Notes under the pieces: model-generated
What the model saw: the letters and a program-made list of their open reading frames with translations, nothing else
What the model was told of the DNA's origin: nothing
The model's database searches: none
Source: Phyllobacterium sp. T1293
Lineage (GTDB): Bacteria > Pseudomonadota > Alphaproteobacteria > Rhizobiales > Rhizobiaceae
Direction of reading: 5' to 3'
Length of the DNA stretch: 64,000 nt
Assembly (NCBI RefSeq): GCF_020731415.2
Contig: NZ_CP088275.1
Span: forward strand, 1-64,000
Shown: piece by piece, positions 34,939 through 43,708 of the stretch
Layout of the letters: each line of letters begins with the position of its first letter
How positions within the stretch are numbered: position 1 is the first letter of the stretch
Made by a program: the position numbers and the translations under genes

Positions 34939-36075
34939 TTAATTGGCTACATTTTTCTCGTATGCTTCGAGAATTGCAGAATTGTACTTGGCAATCGGGA
35001 AAGGCTTTGCCTTGGTCGCCAGATCATCAGGCGAAATGTCGACGAACAGCTTGTCCCAGCTCGCCTTGTCGAGTTCCGGTTGCACATACTTTGCATCGAT
35101 GCCCGGATACCAGTTGAAGCGCTTGACGATGCCTTCAGCCTGAACTTTCGGGCTCGTGGCAAGTGCGACAAACTTCTCGGCGAGTTCCGTATTCGGGCTC
35201 TTTGCCGGAATGACATAATGCATAGGCTGGCCGGGCATACCGGGAGCCGGGAGGAACAGCTTCATTTCTGGCGGCAACTTGCCGTCAGCCTTCCACGAAT
35301 AGAACATATCAACCCAGACCGGGCCCATGGCGATTTCACCGCGGCTCAGCATATCGAGCGTACCGGCATTACCAGGTGTCAGCGTGGCGTTGGTGGTAAA
35401 ATCCTTTAGACCAGCAAAAGCCTTGTCCCATTTCTTGGTTTCAGATTCCTCGAACGGGCCATTCATCAGCTTCTTGGCATCGCCATCACCAAAGGCATAA
35501 ATCCAGCCCATGACGAAGCTGACGCCAGATGCGCCGCCTTTAATGCCATTATAGCCGAACTGTTTTGGATTCTGTTTGGCCCAGGCAACCAGCTCTTCAT
35601 AGCTCTTTGGTGGATTGGGGATCAGCGCCGGATTGTAGGCGATAGCTGTCTGGCTCGAATACATCGGCATGACATAGCCATCAACATTGGCGCCGAGTGC
35701 CATTTTGGCCTTCTCGGTTGTTACCATCTTGTCTGATGGAATCTTCGAGCGATAGGCTTCCAGATATCCGTCGCTAACCATGGGACCAGCAAACTTCTCG
35801 TGGACCACTGCGACATCCACATCCCATTTTTCTGACTTGGCTTTTGACTGGGCGTCAAAACGCTCAAGAATCTTCTGCGAACCGGCGTCGCCGGGGCCTG
35901 TGCCAACCACGCGCACCTTGGTGCCCGGATTTTCCTTTTCGAAAATGGGTGCGAGGTAATCATTGACGTAGTCGACCATATTCTGGTCGCCCGCTGTCAG
36001 CACTGTTAGATCACCGGCAGCGGCAGGTGTCGCCGCAAGCCCGAGAATAAGAGAAGCCTGTAATATTGTTTTCAT
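34939..36075 (-). CDS. ABC transporter substrate-binding protein, family 1/ferric-type fold
   Basis: 378 residues with signal peptide MKTILQASLILGLAATPAAAG. The mature protein (LTVLTAGDQNMVDYVNDYLAPIFEKENPGTKVRVV...) has the two-lobed type of the spermidine/Fe/2-aminoethylphosphonate receptors; VDGYVMPMYSSQTAIAYNPALIPNPPKSYEELVAWAK is the conserved hinge region. The start follows GGGAG. A receptor gene with a phosphodiesterase downstream suggests a phosphorylated ligand, but the sequence alone does not show this. Confidence 0.87.
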   Translation of the reverse strand: MKTILQASLILGLAATPAAAGDLTVLTAGDQNMVDYVNDYLAPIFEKENPGTKVRVVGTGPGDAGSQKILERFDAQSKAKSEKWDVDVAVVHEKFAGPMVSDGYLEAYRSKIPSDKMVTTEKAKMALGANVDGYVMPMYSSQTAIAYNPALIPNPPKSYEELVAWAKQNPKQFGYNGIKGGASGVSFVMGWIYAFGDGDAKKLMNGPFEESETKKWDKAFAGLKDFTTNATLTPGNAGTLDMLSRGEIAMGPVWVDMFYSWKADGKLPPEMKLFLPAPGMPGQPMHYVIPAKSPNTELAEKFVALATSPKVQAEGIVKRFNWYPGIDAKYVQPELDKASWDKLFVDISPDDLATKAKPFPIAKYNSAILEAYEKNVAN

Positions 36076-36149
36076 CGTGAACTCCCGTTGAGCATGGATG
36101 TTTTGTTTTGGCAGTCTATGGGGCAGGGGCCTTATCAAGCCGTCTGTCC

Positions 36150-37259
36150 TCAATGGGTAGGCGCAGCGGCGGAAACCTGCGGTGCGTTAAAAATGAAAAG
36201 GGATTGCGCGGGGATACGCACTTTCACAGTCTCTCCCTCGGCAAAGGCTCTCTCCGCATCGACGAGTATCTCGTCGTCGCCAAGCCGCACCGCGTGGCGC
36301 CAATGGCCGCCGGGATAACTGACGCTGGCAATCTGTCCACGCAATTCAAGCGAACCCGGCTCTGCCGAAACCGTATCGCGACTCCCGGCAAGGCGGGCTG
36401 CTTCGGCGCGAAACCGCAATTGTACTGGACCAGTGGCGAGCGGACGACCGGACCGTGCAGTGATCGTTGATGGATTGAACGCACCTTCTGCCAGTTCAAC
36501 TTGTTCGCCGTGGACACGCGCTTGCATTGACAGAAGATTTTCCGCGCCCATGAACGCAGCAACGAAAGGGGAGGCGGGCTTGTTGTAGACGTCCTCAGGG
36601 GTGCCCTGCTGCTCGATGCGCCCGGCATTCATGATGACAATGCGGTCAGCCATCACCATGGCTTCCTCGCGATCATGGGTAACGTGAATGGCCGTGATAC
36701 CAAGCCGCTTCTGCAACGAGCGAATCTCGTGACGCACCGTCAGGCGGATACGGGCATCGAGATTGGAAAGAGGCTCATCGAGAAGCAGAATTTCCGGATC
36801 AATGGCAAGTGCCCGGCCCAATGCCACACGCTGGCGCTGGCCGCCTGAAAGCTGAGCCGGCTTGCGTGCGCCAAGACCGCCGAGCCCAAGCAGATTCTGC
36901 ATCTCATTGACGCGAGCCTCGATGACATCCTTCGAATGCTTCTGCAGTTTCAGCCCATAGCCAATATTCTGTGCAACGGTCATGTGCGGCCACAGCGCGT
37001 AGGACTGGAAGACCAGCGCCATGCCGCGTTTGTCTGGCGGCATTTGCGTGACATCGCGATCCGCAACTTGAATGGAACCGCTGAAAGGTTTGGAGAAGCC
37101 GGCAATCGTGCGCAGCAATGTCGTCTTGCCACAACCTGACGAGCCAAGAAGCGCCACGAATTCACCCTTGTGAATATCGAGGTCCAGATTGTCGAGTACA
37201 GTCGTCGGGCCATAGCCGACGCTCATTCTCTCGACTTTGAGGAAAGCTTGTCCTGTCAT
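36150..37259 (-). CDS. ABC transporter ATP-binding protein (PotA/FbpC/UgpC class)
   Basis: 369 residues. Walker A GSSGCGKTT, signature LSGGQRQR, Walker B ILLLDEPLSNLD and the switch His in HVTHDREEAM are present, followed by a TOBE-type regulatory C-terminus (LRFRAEAARL, VRIPAQSLFIF). The ATG at 37259 follows GGGGTGGAAA; the longer frame lacks support. It leads the six-gene unit ATPase, receptor, permease, permease, LacI, phosphodiesterase. Confidence 0.9.
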   Translation of the reverse strand: MTGQAFLKVERMSVGYGPTTVLDNLDLDIHKGEFVALLGSSGCGKTTLLRTIAGFSKPFSGSIQVADRDVTQMPPDKRGMALVFQSYALWPHMTVAQNIGYGLKLQKHSKDVIEARVNEMQNLLGLGGLGARKPAQLSGGQRQRVALGRALAIDPEILLLDEPLSNLDARIRLTVRHEIRSLQKRLGITAIHVTHDREEAMVMADRIVIMNAGRIEQQGTPEDVYNKPASPFVAAFMGAENLLSMQARVHGEQVELAEGAFNPSTITARSGRPLATGPVQLRFRAEAARLAGSRDTVSAEPGSLELRGQIASVSYPGGHWRHAVRLGDDEILVDAERAFAEGETVKVRIPAQSLFIFNAPQVSAAAPTH

Positions 37260-37574
37260 TTTCCACCCCATTGCGCAGCTGTGCAATTTTTTTCTTTGTA
37301 CTGTCTGTTTATAACAACGGGATGACAAGTGAAAAGTTTTGACACGTTCACCGGATCAATTCATCCCACGAAAAACGTCTGGCAGGAGGTTAGATCTCAC
37401 ATTCAAAATCCTGAAATTTCAAACGCAACTGCTGAATGAAAACTCGACCTATACATGACAACTTTTGTATAGATGTCATCGAACCGTTATCCGGCTTGTA
37501 TAGGGGTAGCCGATCATCATGAGCCAGCATAAATCAAAGCGGGCTCGTTTCGTCCAGAAACAATAGGGGTTATC
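37260..37574. other. 315-bp divergent promoter region between two ABC importers
   Basis: It drives the phosphodiesterase-linked importer (minus) and a ferric-type receptor gene (plus). CTATACA (37449-37455) and TGTATAG (37466-37472) form a 7-bp inverted repeat with a 10-nt spacer, and TTGTATAG recurs at about 37496-37503, near the plus-strand gene. These may be operator half-sites. Confidence 0.45.
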
Positions 37575-38549
37575 ATGCGCCAACTTCTCGTAGCTTCCAT
37601 CCTGCTCGCCGCCGGGCTCCAACCGGTGTTTGCCGCCGATGGCAAACTGGTTCTCTATACCAGTCAGCCCAACACCGATGCCCAGCAGACAGCCGATGCA
37701 TTCATGGCAAAAAACCCCGGCATCAAGGTTGAGTGGGTACGTGACGGAACGCCAAAAATCATGGCCAAGCTGCGCGCTGAAATCGAAGCTGGCCAACCCC
37801 AGCCCGACGTTTTGCTGATCGCCGATGTAGTCACCATGGAAGGCTTGAAGAAGGAAGGCCGCTTGCTGCCCTTCAAGGATGCCAAAACGTCAGGCATTGA
37901 CGCTGCCCTTTTCGACAAGGACGGAACCTATTTCTCCACCAAGCTGATCACCACGGGCATTGTCTACAACACCAAGGCGCCTTTTGTACCGACAAGCTGG
38001 GCCGATCTTGCCAAGCCTGAAGCCAAGGGCCTTGTCACCATGCCTAGTCCGTTGACTTCAGGTGCAGCACTCATCCACACGGTGACCCTCACCGAAAACC
38101 TTACACAGGGCTGGGACTACTATGCGGAGCTTGCCAAGAATGGCGCGCAGGCGGCTGGCGGCAATGGCGATATCCTGAAAGCGGTCAGCGGCGGCGACAA
38201 GCTCTATGGCATGATTGTCGACTACATGCCGATCCGTGAAAAGGCCAAGGGTGCTCCGGTCGAATTCGTCTTCCCGAAGGAAGGTGTTTCCGCAGTTACC
38301 GAGCCGGTCGGCATTTTGTCGACAGCCAAGAACCCGGAAGCTGCGAAAGCCTTCATCGATTTTCTTCTGTCCAGGGATGGTCAGGAACTGGCTGCCAAGA
38401 TGGGTTATATTCCGGCAAGTGCCGATGTCGCACTTCCGGCAGGTTATCCCGACCGCGCCTCGATCAAGGTCATGAAGTTTGATGCTGCAGCAGCCCTTGC
38501 CAACGAGACCAAGAACAAGGAAAAGTTCAGCGAAGTGATGGGACAGTAA
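37575..38549 (+). CDS. ABC transporter substrate-binding protein, ferric/AfuA-type
   Basis: 324 residues with signal peptide (MRQLLVASILLAAGLQPVFAA). KLVLYTSQPNTDAQQTADAFMAKNPGIKVEWVRDGTPKIMAKLRAEIEAGQPQPDVLLIAD is the standard start of the FbpA/AfuA cluster, which also includes 2-aminoethylphosphonate and sugar-phosphate receptors. The adjacent-tyrosine pair typical of true ferric binding proteins is not obvious (only DKLYGMIVDYMPI is seen), so iron is uncertain. AGGGG precedes the ATG. Confidence 0.85.
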   Translation: MRQLLVASILLAAGLQPVFAADGKLVLYTSQPNTDAQQTADAFMAKNPGIKVEWVRDGTPKIMAKLRAEIEAGQPQPDVLLIADVVTMEGLKKEGRLLPFKDAKTSGIDAALFDKDGTYFSTKLITTGIVYNTKAPFVPTSWADLAKPEAKGLVTMPSPLTSGAALIHTVTLTENLTQGWDYYAELAKNGAQAAGGNGDILKAVSGGDKLYGMIVDYMPIREKAKGAPVEFVFPKEGVSAVTEPVGILSTAKNPEAAKAFIDFLLSRDGQELAAKMGYIPASADVALPAGYPDRASIKVMKFDAAAALANETKNKEKFSEVMGQ

Positions 38550-38555
38550 ACACTC

Positions 38556-40307
38556 TTGGCTGTTATTCAATCCATACACAAATCCGGAAAACCCGCGTCA
38601 GTTGATGCGGGTTCTTTCCATGCTTTGATGCAGACTATCAGGCAAAACGGTCGGCTGTCCGCCCTGCTGGTACTGGTCGCTATCTTTGTTCTCAGCTTCC
38701 TGCCGATGTTGCGGCTGCTGGTGACAGCTATTGCACCGGGCGGCGAGATTGATCTCGGTTCATTCGCGGCACGGCTTTCCACCGTCTCTGTCATGCGCGC
38801 CACGCTCAACACGCTGGATACGGCGTTCTTCGGCGCGTTGCTGGCGCTGCTGATTGGAGCACCTTTTGCAGTGGGCATCGCAATGACTGATCTGCCGGGG
38901 CGTAAAACCCTCGGCTTCCTCTTGCTGTTGCCATTGATGATCGCGCCGCAGGTTATGGCTTTGTCATGGCTGCATCTGTTTGGACCATCCAGCACACTGC
39001 TTGGTGCTTTTGGGCTGGCGCCGCCGCCGGGCACATCCAATCCATTGCTTGGCCGCAACGGGATCATCCTGCTTTATGCGATCCAGCACGCACCCATTGT
39101 CTTTATAACACTGCGCGCCGGACTGACCCGCGTGCCACGCGATCTGGTTGAGGCAGCGCGCTCCTCCGGCTCATCGCCAATGCGCGTTCTTCTGACGATT
39201 ATACTGCCGATGGTACGCCCCTATCTCGTGGCCGCTACCGCTCTTGCCTTCGTTTCCGGCGTTGGTAATTTCGGCATTCCCGCCCTGCTTGGCATGCCGG
39301 TCAATTACCTCACCCTGACCACGATGATCTACCAGCGCATTGCCAGTTTTGGCCCGAGCGTACTGCCACAGGTCGCCGCGCTTTCAGTTCTCATTGCCAT
39401 ACTCGCTTTGCTCGGCGTTGTTCTTCAGGCGCTGGCACTGAAGAAAGTCAGCCATCGCTTTACGGCAGGAACGCCAGCGCGGTTCGCTCTTGGCAGTTAT
39501 CGCTGGCCGTTCGCAGCGCTTTGCTGGCTCGCGATCCTGTTCATGCTGATCCTGCCAGTGCTTGCGCTGGTGAGCACTGCACTGATCCCGTCTTTTGGTG
39601 TGCCGCTCAACTGGTCAACCCTGACATTCTCCAATTTTGAGGAAGTTCTGTTCCGCCAGGCATCGACCAGCCGCGCCTTCTGGAACTCTGCCACGCTTGC
39701 GGGCGCCGCTGCTTTGATCCTCGCCATCGGCTCCATTCCGATTGCGGTCGGTCTGGAACGGTTTTCACACCTGTCACAACGTATCCTGCATGGGGCCATC
39801 GAACTGCCCTATGCCTTGCCTGGAATCGTGCTTGCTATCGCCTCTATCCTGCTGTTCCTGCGCCCGCTGCCATTGATCGGCAGTCTCTATGGCACCGCAT
39901 GGATTATCCTTGTTGCCTATCTCATGCGGTTCTTTGCCTTGGCCATGAAACCCGTCACTACGGCGATTGGGCAATTGTCGCGCGATCTTAATGAAGCTGC
40001 TGCGGTATCAGGTGCCGGTCCGCTGCGCCGTCTTCTGACCATCACAGGGCCATTGACAGCACCCGCTGCCGTCGCAGGCGCATTGCTTGTGTTCATGAGC
40101 GCTTTCAATGAACTGACGGTTTCAGCACTGCTCTGGTCGAGTGGCCATGAAACGCTTGGCGTTGTCCTGTTCAGTCTGGAAGAAGCCGGGCTCGGCACCC
40201 ATGCAGCGGCGATTGCCGTAACAACCATCATCATTGTCGTGGCGCTTCTGGCCGTGCTTGATCGTCTTGGTAAAAAGCTTCCATCAGGCGTGTTGCCCTG
40301 GCGCTAG
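38556..40307 (+). CDS. ABC transporter permease, fused two-domain (FbpB/ThiP class)
   Basis: 583 residues containing two homologous permease halves (about 25-290 and 320-575), each with an EAA-type loop: RDLVEAARSSGSSPMRVLLTIILPM and RDLNEAAAVSGAGPLRRLLTITGPL. Such double permeases serve the ferric, thiamine and aminoethylphosphonate-type importers. The open frame begins with TTG 6 bp after the receptor stop; an ATG 24 codons later is the alternative start. The gene ends one base before the ATPase gene that reads from the other strand. Confidence 0.87.
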   Translation: MAVIQSIHKSGKPASVDAGSFHALMQTIRQNGRLSALLVLVAIFVLSFLPMLRLLVTAIAPGGEIDLGSFAARLSTVSVMRATLNTLDTAFFGALLALLIGAPFAVGIAMTDLPGRKTLGFLLLLPLMIAPQVMALSWLHLFGPSSTLLGAFGLAPPPGTSNPLLGRNGIILLYAIQHAPIVFITLRAGLTRVPRDLVEAARSSGSSPMRVLLTIILPMVRPYLVAATALAFVSGVGNFGIPALLGMPVNYLTLTTMIYQRIASFGPSVLPQVAALSVLIAILALLGVVLQALALKKVSHRFTAGTPARFALGSYRWPFAALCWLAILFMLILPVLALVSTALIPSFGVPLNWSTLTFSNFEEVLFRQASTSRAFWNSATLAGAAALILAIGSIPIAVGLERFSHLSQRILHGAIELPYALPGIVLAIASILLFLRPLPLIGSLYGTAWIILVAYLMRFFALAMKPVTTAIGQLSRDLNEAAAVSGAGPLRRLLTITGPLTAPAAVAGALLVFMSAFNELTVSALLWSSGHETLGVVLFSLEEAGLGTHAAAIAVTTIIIVVALLAVLDRLGKKLPSGVLPWR

Positions 40308-40308
40308 C

Positions 40309-41346
40309 TTAGCCGGGAATAATCCATGCATCGGTAATGGCAACATGCACGATGTCGCCAAGGCGCAGTGCCGAGGCACTATCGAGTGTCAGGCGTTCGC
40401 CATTGGGAAGTTCGAGCCGGGTTTCATAAACAGCGCCGCGATAAGTGCTTTCCTGTACGCGTGCCGCAAGTCCCTTTTCCGCAAGACTGAGAGATTCCGG
40501 ACGCAACAGCAATTTGACGGTATCGGAGCCATTCGCCACTCCGCGAGCAGGCAGACGGAAACCTGCTACCTCTACGATCACCGATGTTTCCTGCCGTTCG
40601 ACCACGGTGCCTGATACCGGAGTACCGCGACCGATGAACCCGGCCACACGCTGATCCGCGGGTGAGTGGTATACTTCCGTTGGCGATGCAATCTGCAGGA
40701 TGTTTCCAGCACTCATCACCGCAATTCGATCAGACAGAGCCAATGCTTCGGCCTGATCATGTGTGACATAGACGATGGTGGCGCGCGTACGTCTGTGAAT
40801 ATCGCGAAATGCCTCGATCATCGACGCGCGCAGATGCATGTCCAGATTGGCCAATGGCTCATCAAAGAGAATGATTTTTGTATCAGCCACCAGACAGCGT
40901 GCCAGCGCAACCCGCTGCCGTTGACCGCCCGAGAGTTCCTCGATGCGGCGATCAGCAAAACCATCAAGGCTGACACTGTCCAGCACAGCTTTGACGCGAC
41001 TTGCAATTTCGGCCTTGGCGATTTTGCGGGTCTTGAGCGGATAGGCAACATTCTCGGCAACATTCATATGCGGCCACAGGGCGTAGGACTGAAAGACCAC
41101 GCCGACGCCGCGTTCCTCGGGCGTTTTCTGGCGGCGGGCATCCGCCACCCGCTCATCGCCGAAGGCAATGGAACCATCATCCGGCGCTTCGAACCCGGCA
41201 ATGAGACGCAGCAGCGTTGTCTTGCCGCAACCGGATGGCCCGAGCAGCGAGGTGAACGAGCCCGCGGGGAAATCGATGGAGATATCCTTGAGCGCAATCG
41301 TCTCGCCAAAGCGCTTCGTCAGATTCTGAATGTGAATGTCTGTCAT
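40309..41346 (-). CDS. ABC transporter ATP-binding protein (FbpC/PotA class)
   Basis: 345 residues: Walker A GPSGCGKTT, Q-loop VFQSYALWPHM, signature LSGGQRQR, Walker B IILFDEPLANLD, switch His in YVTHDQAEAL, and a C-terminal TOBE region from about 240. It is the only ATPase gene beside the receptor and fused permease (37575-40307), and thus their probable partner, yet it lies on the opposite strand and converges on the permease gene with one base between stop codons. Receptor, channel and motor must be expressed from separate promoters. Confidence 0.87.
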   Translation of the reverse strand: MTDIHIQNLTKRFGETIALKDISIDFPAGSFTSLLGPSGCGKTTLLRLIAGFEAPDDGSIAFGDERVADARRQKTPEERGVGVVFQSYALWPHMNVAENVAYPLKTRKIAKAEIASRVKAVLDSVSLDGFADRRIEELSGGQRQRVALARCLVADTKIILFDEPLANLDMHLRASMIEAFRDIHRRTRATIVYVTHDQAEALALSDRIAVMSAGNILQIASPTEVYHSPADQRVAGFIGRGTPVSGTVVERQETSVIVEVAGFRLPARGVANGSDTVKLLLRPESLSLAEKGLAARVQESTYRGAVYETRLELPNGERLTLDSASALRLGDIVHVAITDAWIIPG

Positions 41347-41552
41347 GCGCCGCTTTTACAATGCTTTTTGATCTTTGACACGGCCTATGCGCCAGCCGCG
41401 TTACAACCATGTGACGAGCAGGCGAGGGCTCCGAGATTCTTTTGCCGGATAAGGCCCTTGAGGGGCATCGTCAAAATTCCCATCAAAACCAATCAAAAAG
41501 AGTTGCACACCTCATTTCCCTGATCTAGCATATCAGGCGGAGGAGAATTCTC

Positions 41553-42578
41553 GTGGTAAAGATGACGCTTGAAGACGTCGCCCGAGAAGCCGGTGTCAGT
41601 CTTGCAACGGTTGATCGTGTTGTGAACGGCAGGAATGGTGTGCATGCGCGCACCATTGAGCGCGTCAACGCGGCTATCAAACTGCTTGGATTTCACCCGG
41701 ACCAGCACGCGTCGCGGCTTGCGCGCGGACGTGACTATGATTTCCGCATTATCCTGCCGACGGGCGAAAATGAATTCATGCAGGCGCTCGATGCGGAATT
41801 CCGCGCGACCCGTGAACGGCAATTGCTGGAACGCGTGCGTCTCTCCATTCATTATGTGGATACTTTTGACGGCGAAGCGCTGGCACTGGCGCTGGAGCGG
41901 CTACCCTCCGGCATTGATGGCGTCGCTGTTGTCGCGCTGGACCATCCTGCCGTAACCGAAGCCATCAACACTCTTGCCGATGCCGGTGTCGTGGTTCTGA
42001 CACTGGTCTCGGATGTCCCCAATTCGCGCCGCGCCCATTTTGTCGGCATCGATAATTATGCGGCTGGCCGTACCGCCGCGTCACTGATCGGCCGCTTTGT
42101 AGGACCGCGCAAGGGAAAGGTCGGCATGATTGCCGGCTCTCTTGCACTACGCGACCACGTGGAACGCCAATTCGGTTTCGAACAGGTCATTTCCCGCGAA
42201 TATCCTGACCTTGAAGTTTTGCCTGTGCGCGAGGCGCGCGATGAGAATGCGCGCGTCGAGGCTGTCACCCGCTCGCTCCTGCGCGATCACTCTGATCTGG
42301 TCGCCATCTATAATGCCGGTGGTGGTCAGGCAGGTGTCGTGAAGGCGCTTGAAGCGACAGGCCACGTATCCGATGTGATTTTCGTGGCACATGAGCTGAC
42401 AGCCTCAACCCGCCGTCATCTGGTGCGCGGCACTGTGGATGCGCTGATCAATCAGGATGTCGGCCATATGGCGCGCAGCACGGCGCGTATTCTCACAGCC
42501 CTGCGTGAAGGCCGTCCCATTGTGCAGGGCCAGGAGCACATTCGCATCGATATTTTTCTCAGGGACAATATGCCCTGA
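41553..42578 (+). CDS. LacI family regulator of the sugar/polyol cluster
   Basis: 341 residues. The helix-turn-helix MTLEDVAREAGVSLATVDRVVNGRNGVHARTIERVNAAIKLLGFHPD has the VSLATVDR variant typical of a LacI branch that often sits beside inositol- or rhizopine-type gene sets in rhizobia. The effector domain resembles periplasmic sugar receptors (DYDFRIILPTGENEFMQALDAEF ... HELTASTRRHLVRGTVDALINQD). The GTG start is preferred, because GGAGGAGA is correctly spaced for it and not for the ATG three codons later. It lies 56 bp before the catabolic genes. Confidence 0.88.
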   Translation: MVKMTLEDVAREAGVSLATVDRVVNGRNGVHARTIERVNAAIKLLGFHPDQHASRLARGRDYDFRIILPTGENEFMQALDAEFRATRERQLLERVRLSIHYVDTFDGEALALALERLPSGIDGVAVVALDHPAVTEAINTLADAGVVVLTLVSDVPNSRRAHFVGIDNYAAGRTAASLIGRFVGPRKGKVGMIAGSLALRDHVERQFGFEQVISREYPDLEVLPVREARDENARVEAVTRSLLRDHSDLVAIYNAGGGQAGVVKALEATGHVSDVIFVAHELTASTRRHLVRGTVDALINQDVGHMARSTARILTALREGRPIVQGQEHIRIDIFLRDNMP

Positions 42579-42634
42579 GGACCGACCCGAGCGGCGCCTA
42601 CCCGAGGTGTCCAATGAATTGGAGGAGACGAGAT

Positions 42635-43690
42635 ATGAAGACGATCAAGGGACCAGCCATTTTCCTCGCACAGTTCGCAGGAGATGCAGCACCGTTCAAT
42701 TCTTTCGATGCGATCTGCAAATGGGCGGCATCGCTGGGCTATCAGGGTGTTCAGATTCCCACTTGGGATGCACGTCTGTTCGATCTCAAGAAAGCGTCCG
42801 ACTCCAAGACTTATTGCGATGAAATCGCCGGTATCGCCAAGTCGCACGGCCTCACCATCACCGAACTTTCAACCCATTTGCAGGGTCAACTTGTTGCCGT
42901 TCACCCTGTCTATGACGAGTTGATGGATGGCTTTGCTGTGCCTGAAGTGCATGGCAATCCGAAAGCGCGGCAGGAATGGGCGGTTGATCAGGTCAAGCGG
43001 GCAGCGCGCGCCTCAAAACACCTTGGTCTGAAAGTCATGCCAACTTTCTCCGGCGCGTTGGCATGGCCATTCCTTTATCCCTTCCCGCAACGGCCTGCCG
43101 GTCTGGTGGAAGCGGCATTTGATGAACTGGCCAAACGCTGGACGCCGATTCTTAACTACCTCGACGAGCAGGGGGTTGATGCGGCCTATGAAATCCATCC
43201 GGGCGAAGACCTGCACGACGGCGTGACTTATGAGATGTTCCTTGAGCGCGTGAACAACCATCCGCGTGCCAATCTGCTTTACGATCCCTCGCATTTCGTG
43301 CTGCAGCAGCTCGATTATCTCGATTACATCGATATCTATCATGAGCGTATCAAAGCGTTTCACGTCAAGGACGCGGAGTTCAACCCAACCGGGCGGCAGG
43401 GCGTCTATGGCGGGTTCCAGTCGTGGGTGAACCGGGCCGGCCGGTTCCGTTCGCTTGGCGACGGGCAGGTGGATTTCGGTGCCGTGTTTTCCAAGCTGAC
43501 TGCCCACGACTTTGATGGCTGGGCAGTGCTGGAATGGGAATGCGCACTCAAACATCCGGAAGACGGCGCGCGTGAAGGCGCAGAATTTATCAGCGCACAT
43601 CTGATCCGCGTAACGGAGAGGGCATTCGATGACTTCGCTGGCGCAGGAACCGACGACGCGGCCAACCGCCGTATCCTTGGTCTGGTATAA
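42635..43690 (+). CDS. sugar phosphate isomerase/epimerase (xylose isomerase-like TIM barrel)
   Basis: 351 residues of the AP endonuclease 2/xylose isomerase-like superfamily. Metal-binding residues are seen in AAYEIHPGEDLHDG (Glu), NLLYDPSHFVLQQLDY (Asp, His), IKAFHVKDAEF (His, Asp) and AVLEWECALKH (Glu). GGAGGAGA precedes the chosen ATG. With the dehydrogenase 18 bp downstream it probably forms an oxidation-isomerisation route for a cyclic polyol or sugar. The exact substrate is not readable. Confidence 0.88.
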   Translation: MKTIKGPAIFLAQFAGDAAPFNSFDAICKWAASLGYQGVQIPTWDARLFDLKKASDSKTYCDEIAGIAKSHGLTITELSTHLQGQLVAVHPVYDELMDGFAVPEVHGNPKARQEWAVDQVKRAARASKHLGLKVMPTFSGALAWPFLYPFPQRPAGLVEAAFDELAKRWTPILNYLDEQGVDAAYEIHPGEDLHDGVTYEMFLERVNNHPRANLLYDPSHFVLQQLDYLDYIDIYHERIKAFHVKDAEFNPTGRQGVYGGFQSWVNRAGRFRSLGDGQVDFGAVFSKLTAHDFDGWAVLEWECALKHPEDGAREGAEFISAHLIRVTERAFDDFAGAGTDDAANRRILGLV

Positions 43691-43708
43691 GAACGGAAGG
43701 AAGCGGCA

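Noticed and set aside
34411..35409. 332-codon plus-strand frame opposite receptor and permease genes
   Set aside because: It spans two real genes and their hairpin gap; composition is the low-complexity, charge-rich type typical of antisense frames.
40666..41523. 285-codon plus-strand frame opposite the ATPase gene
   Set aside because: It is antisense to Walker and signature motifs, and there is no start context.
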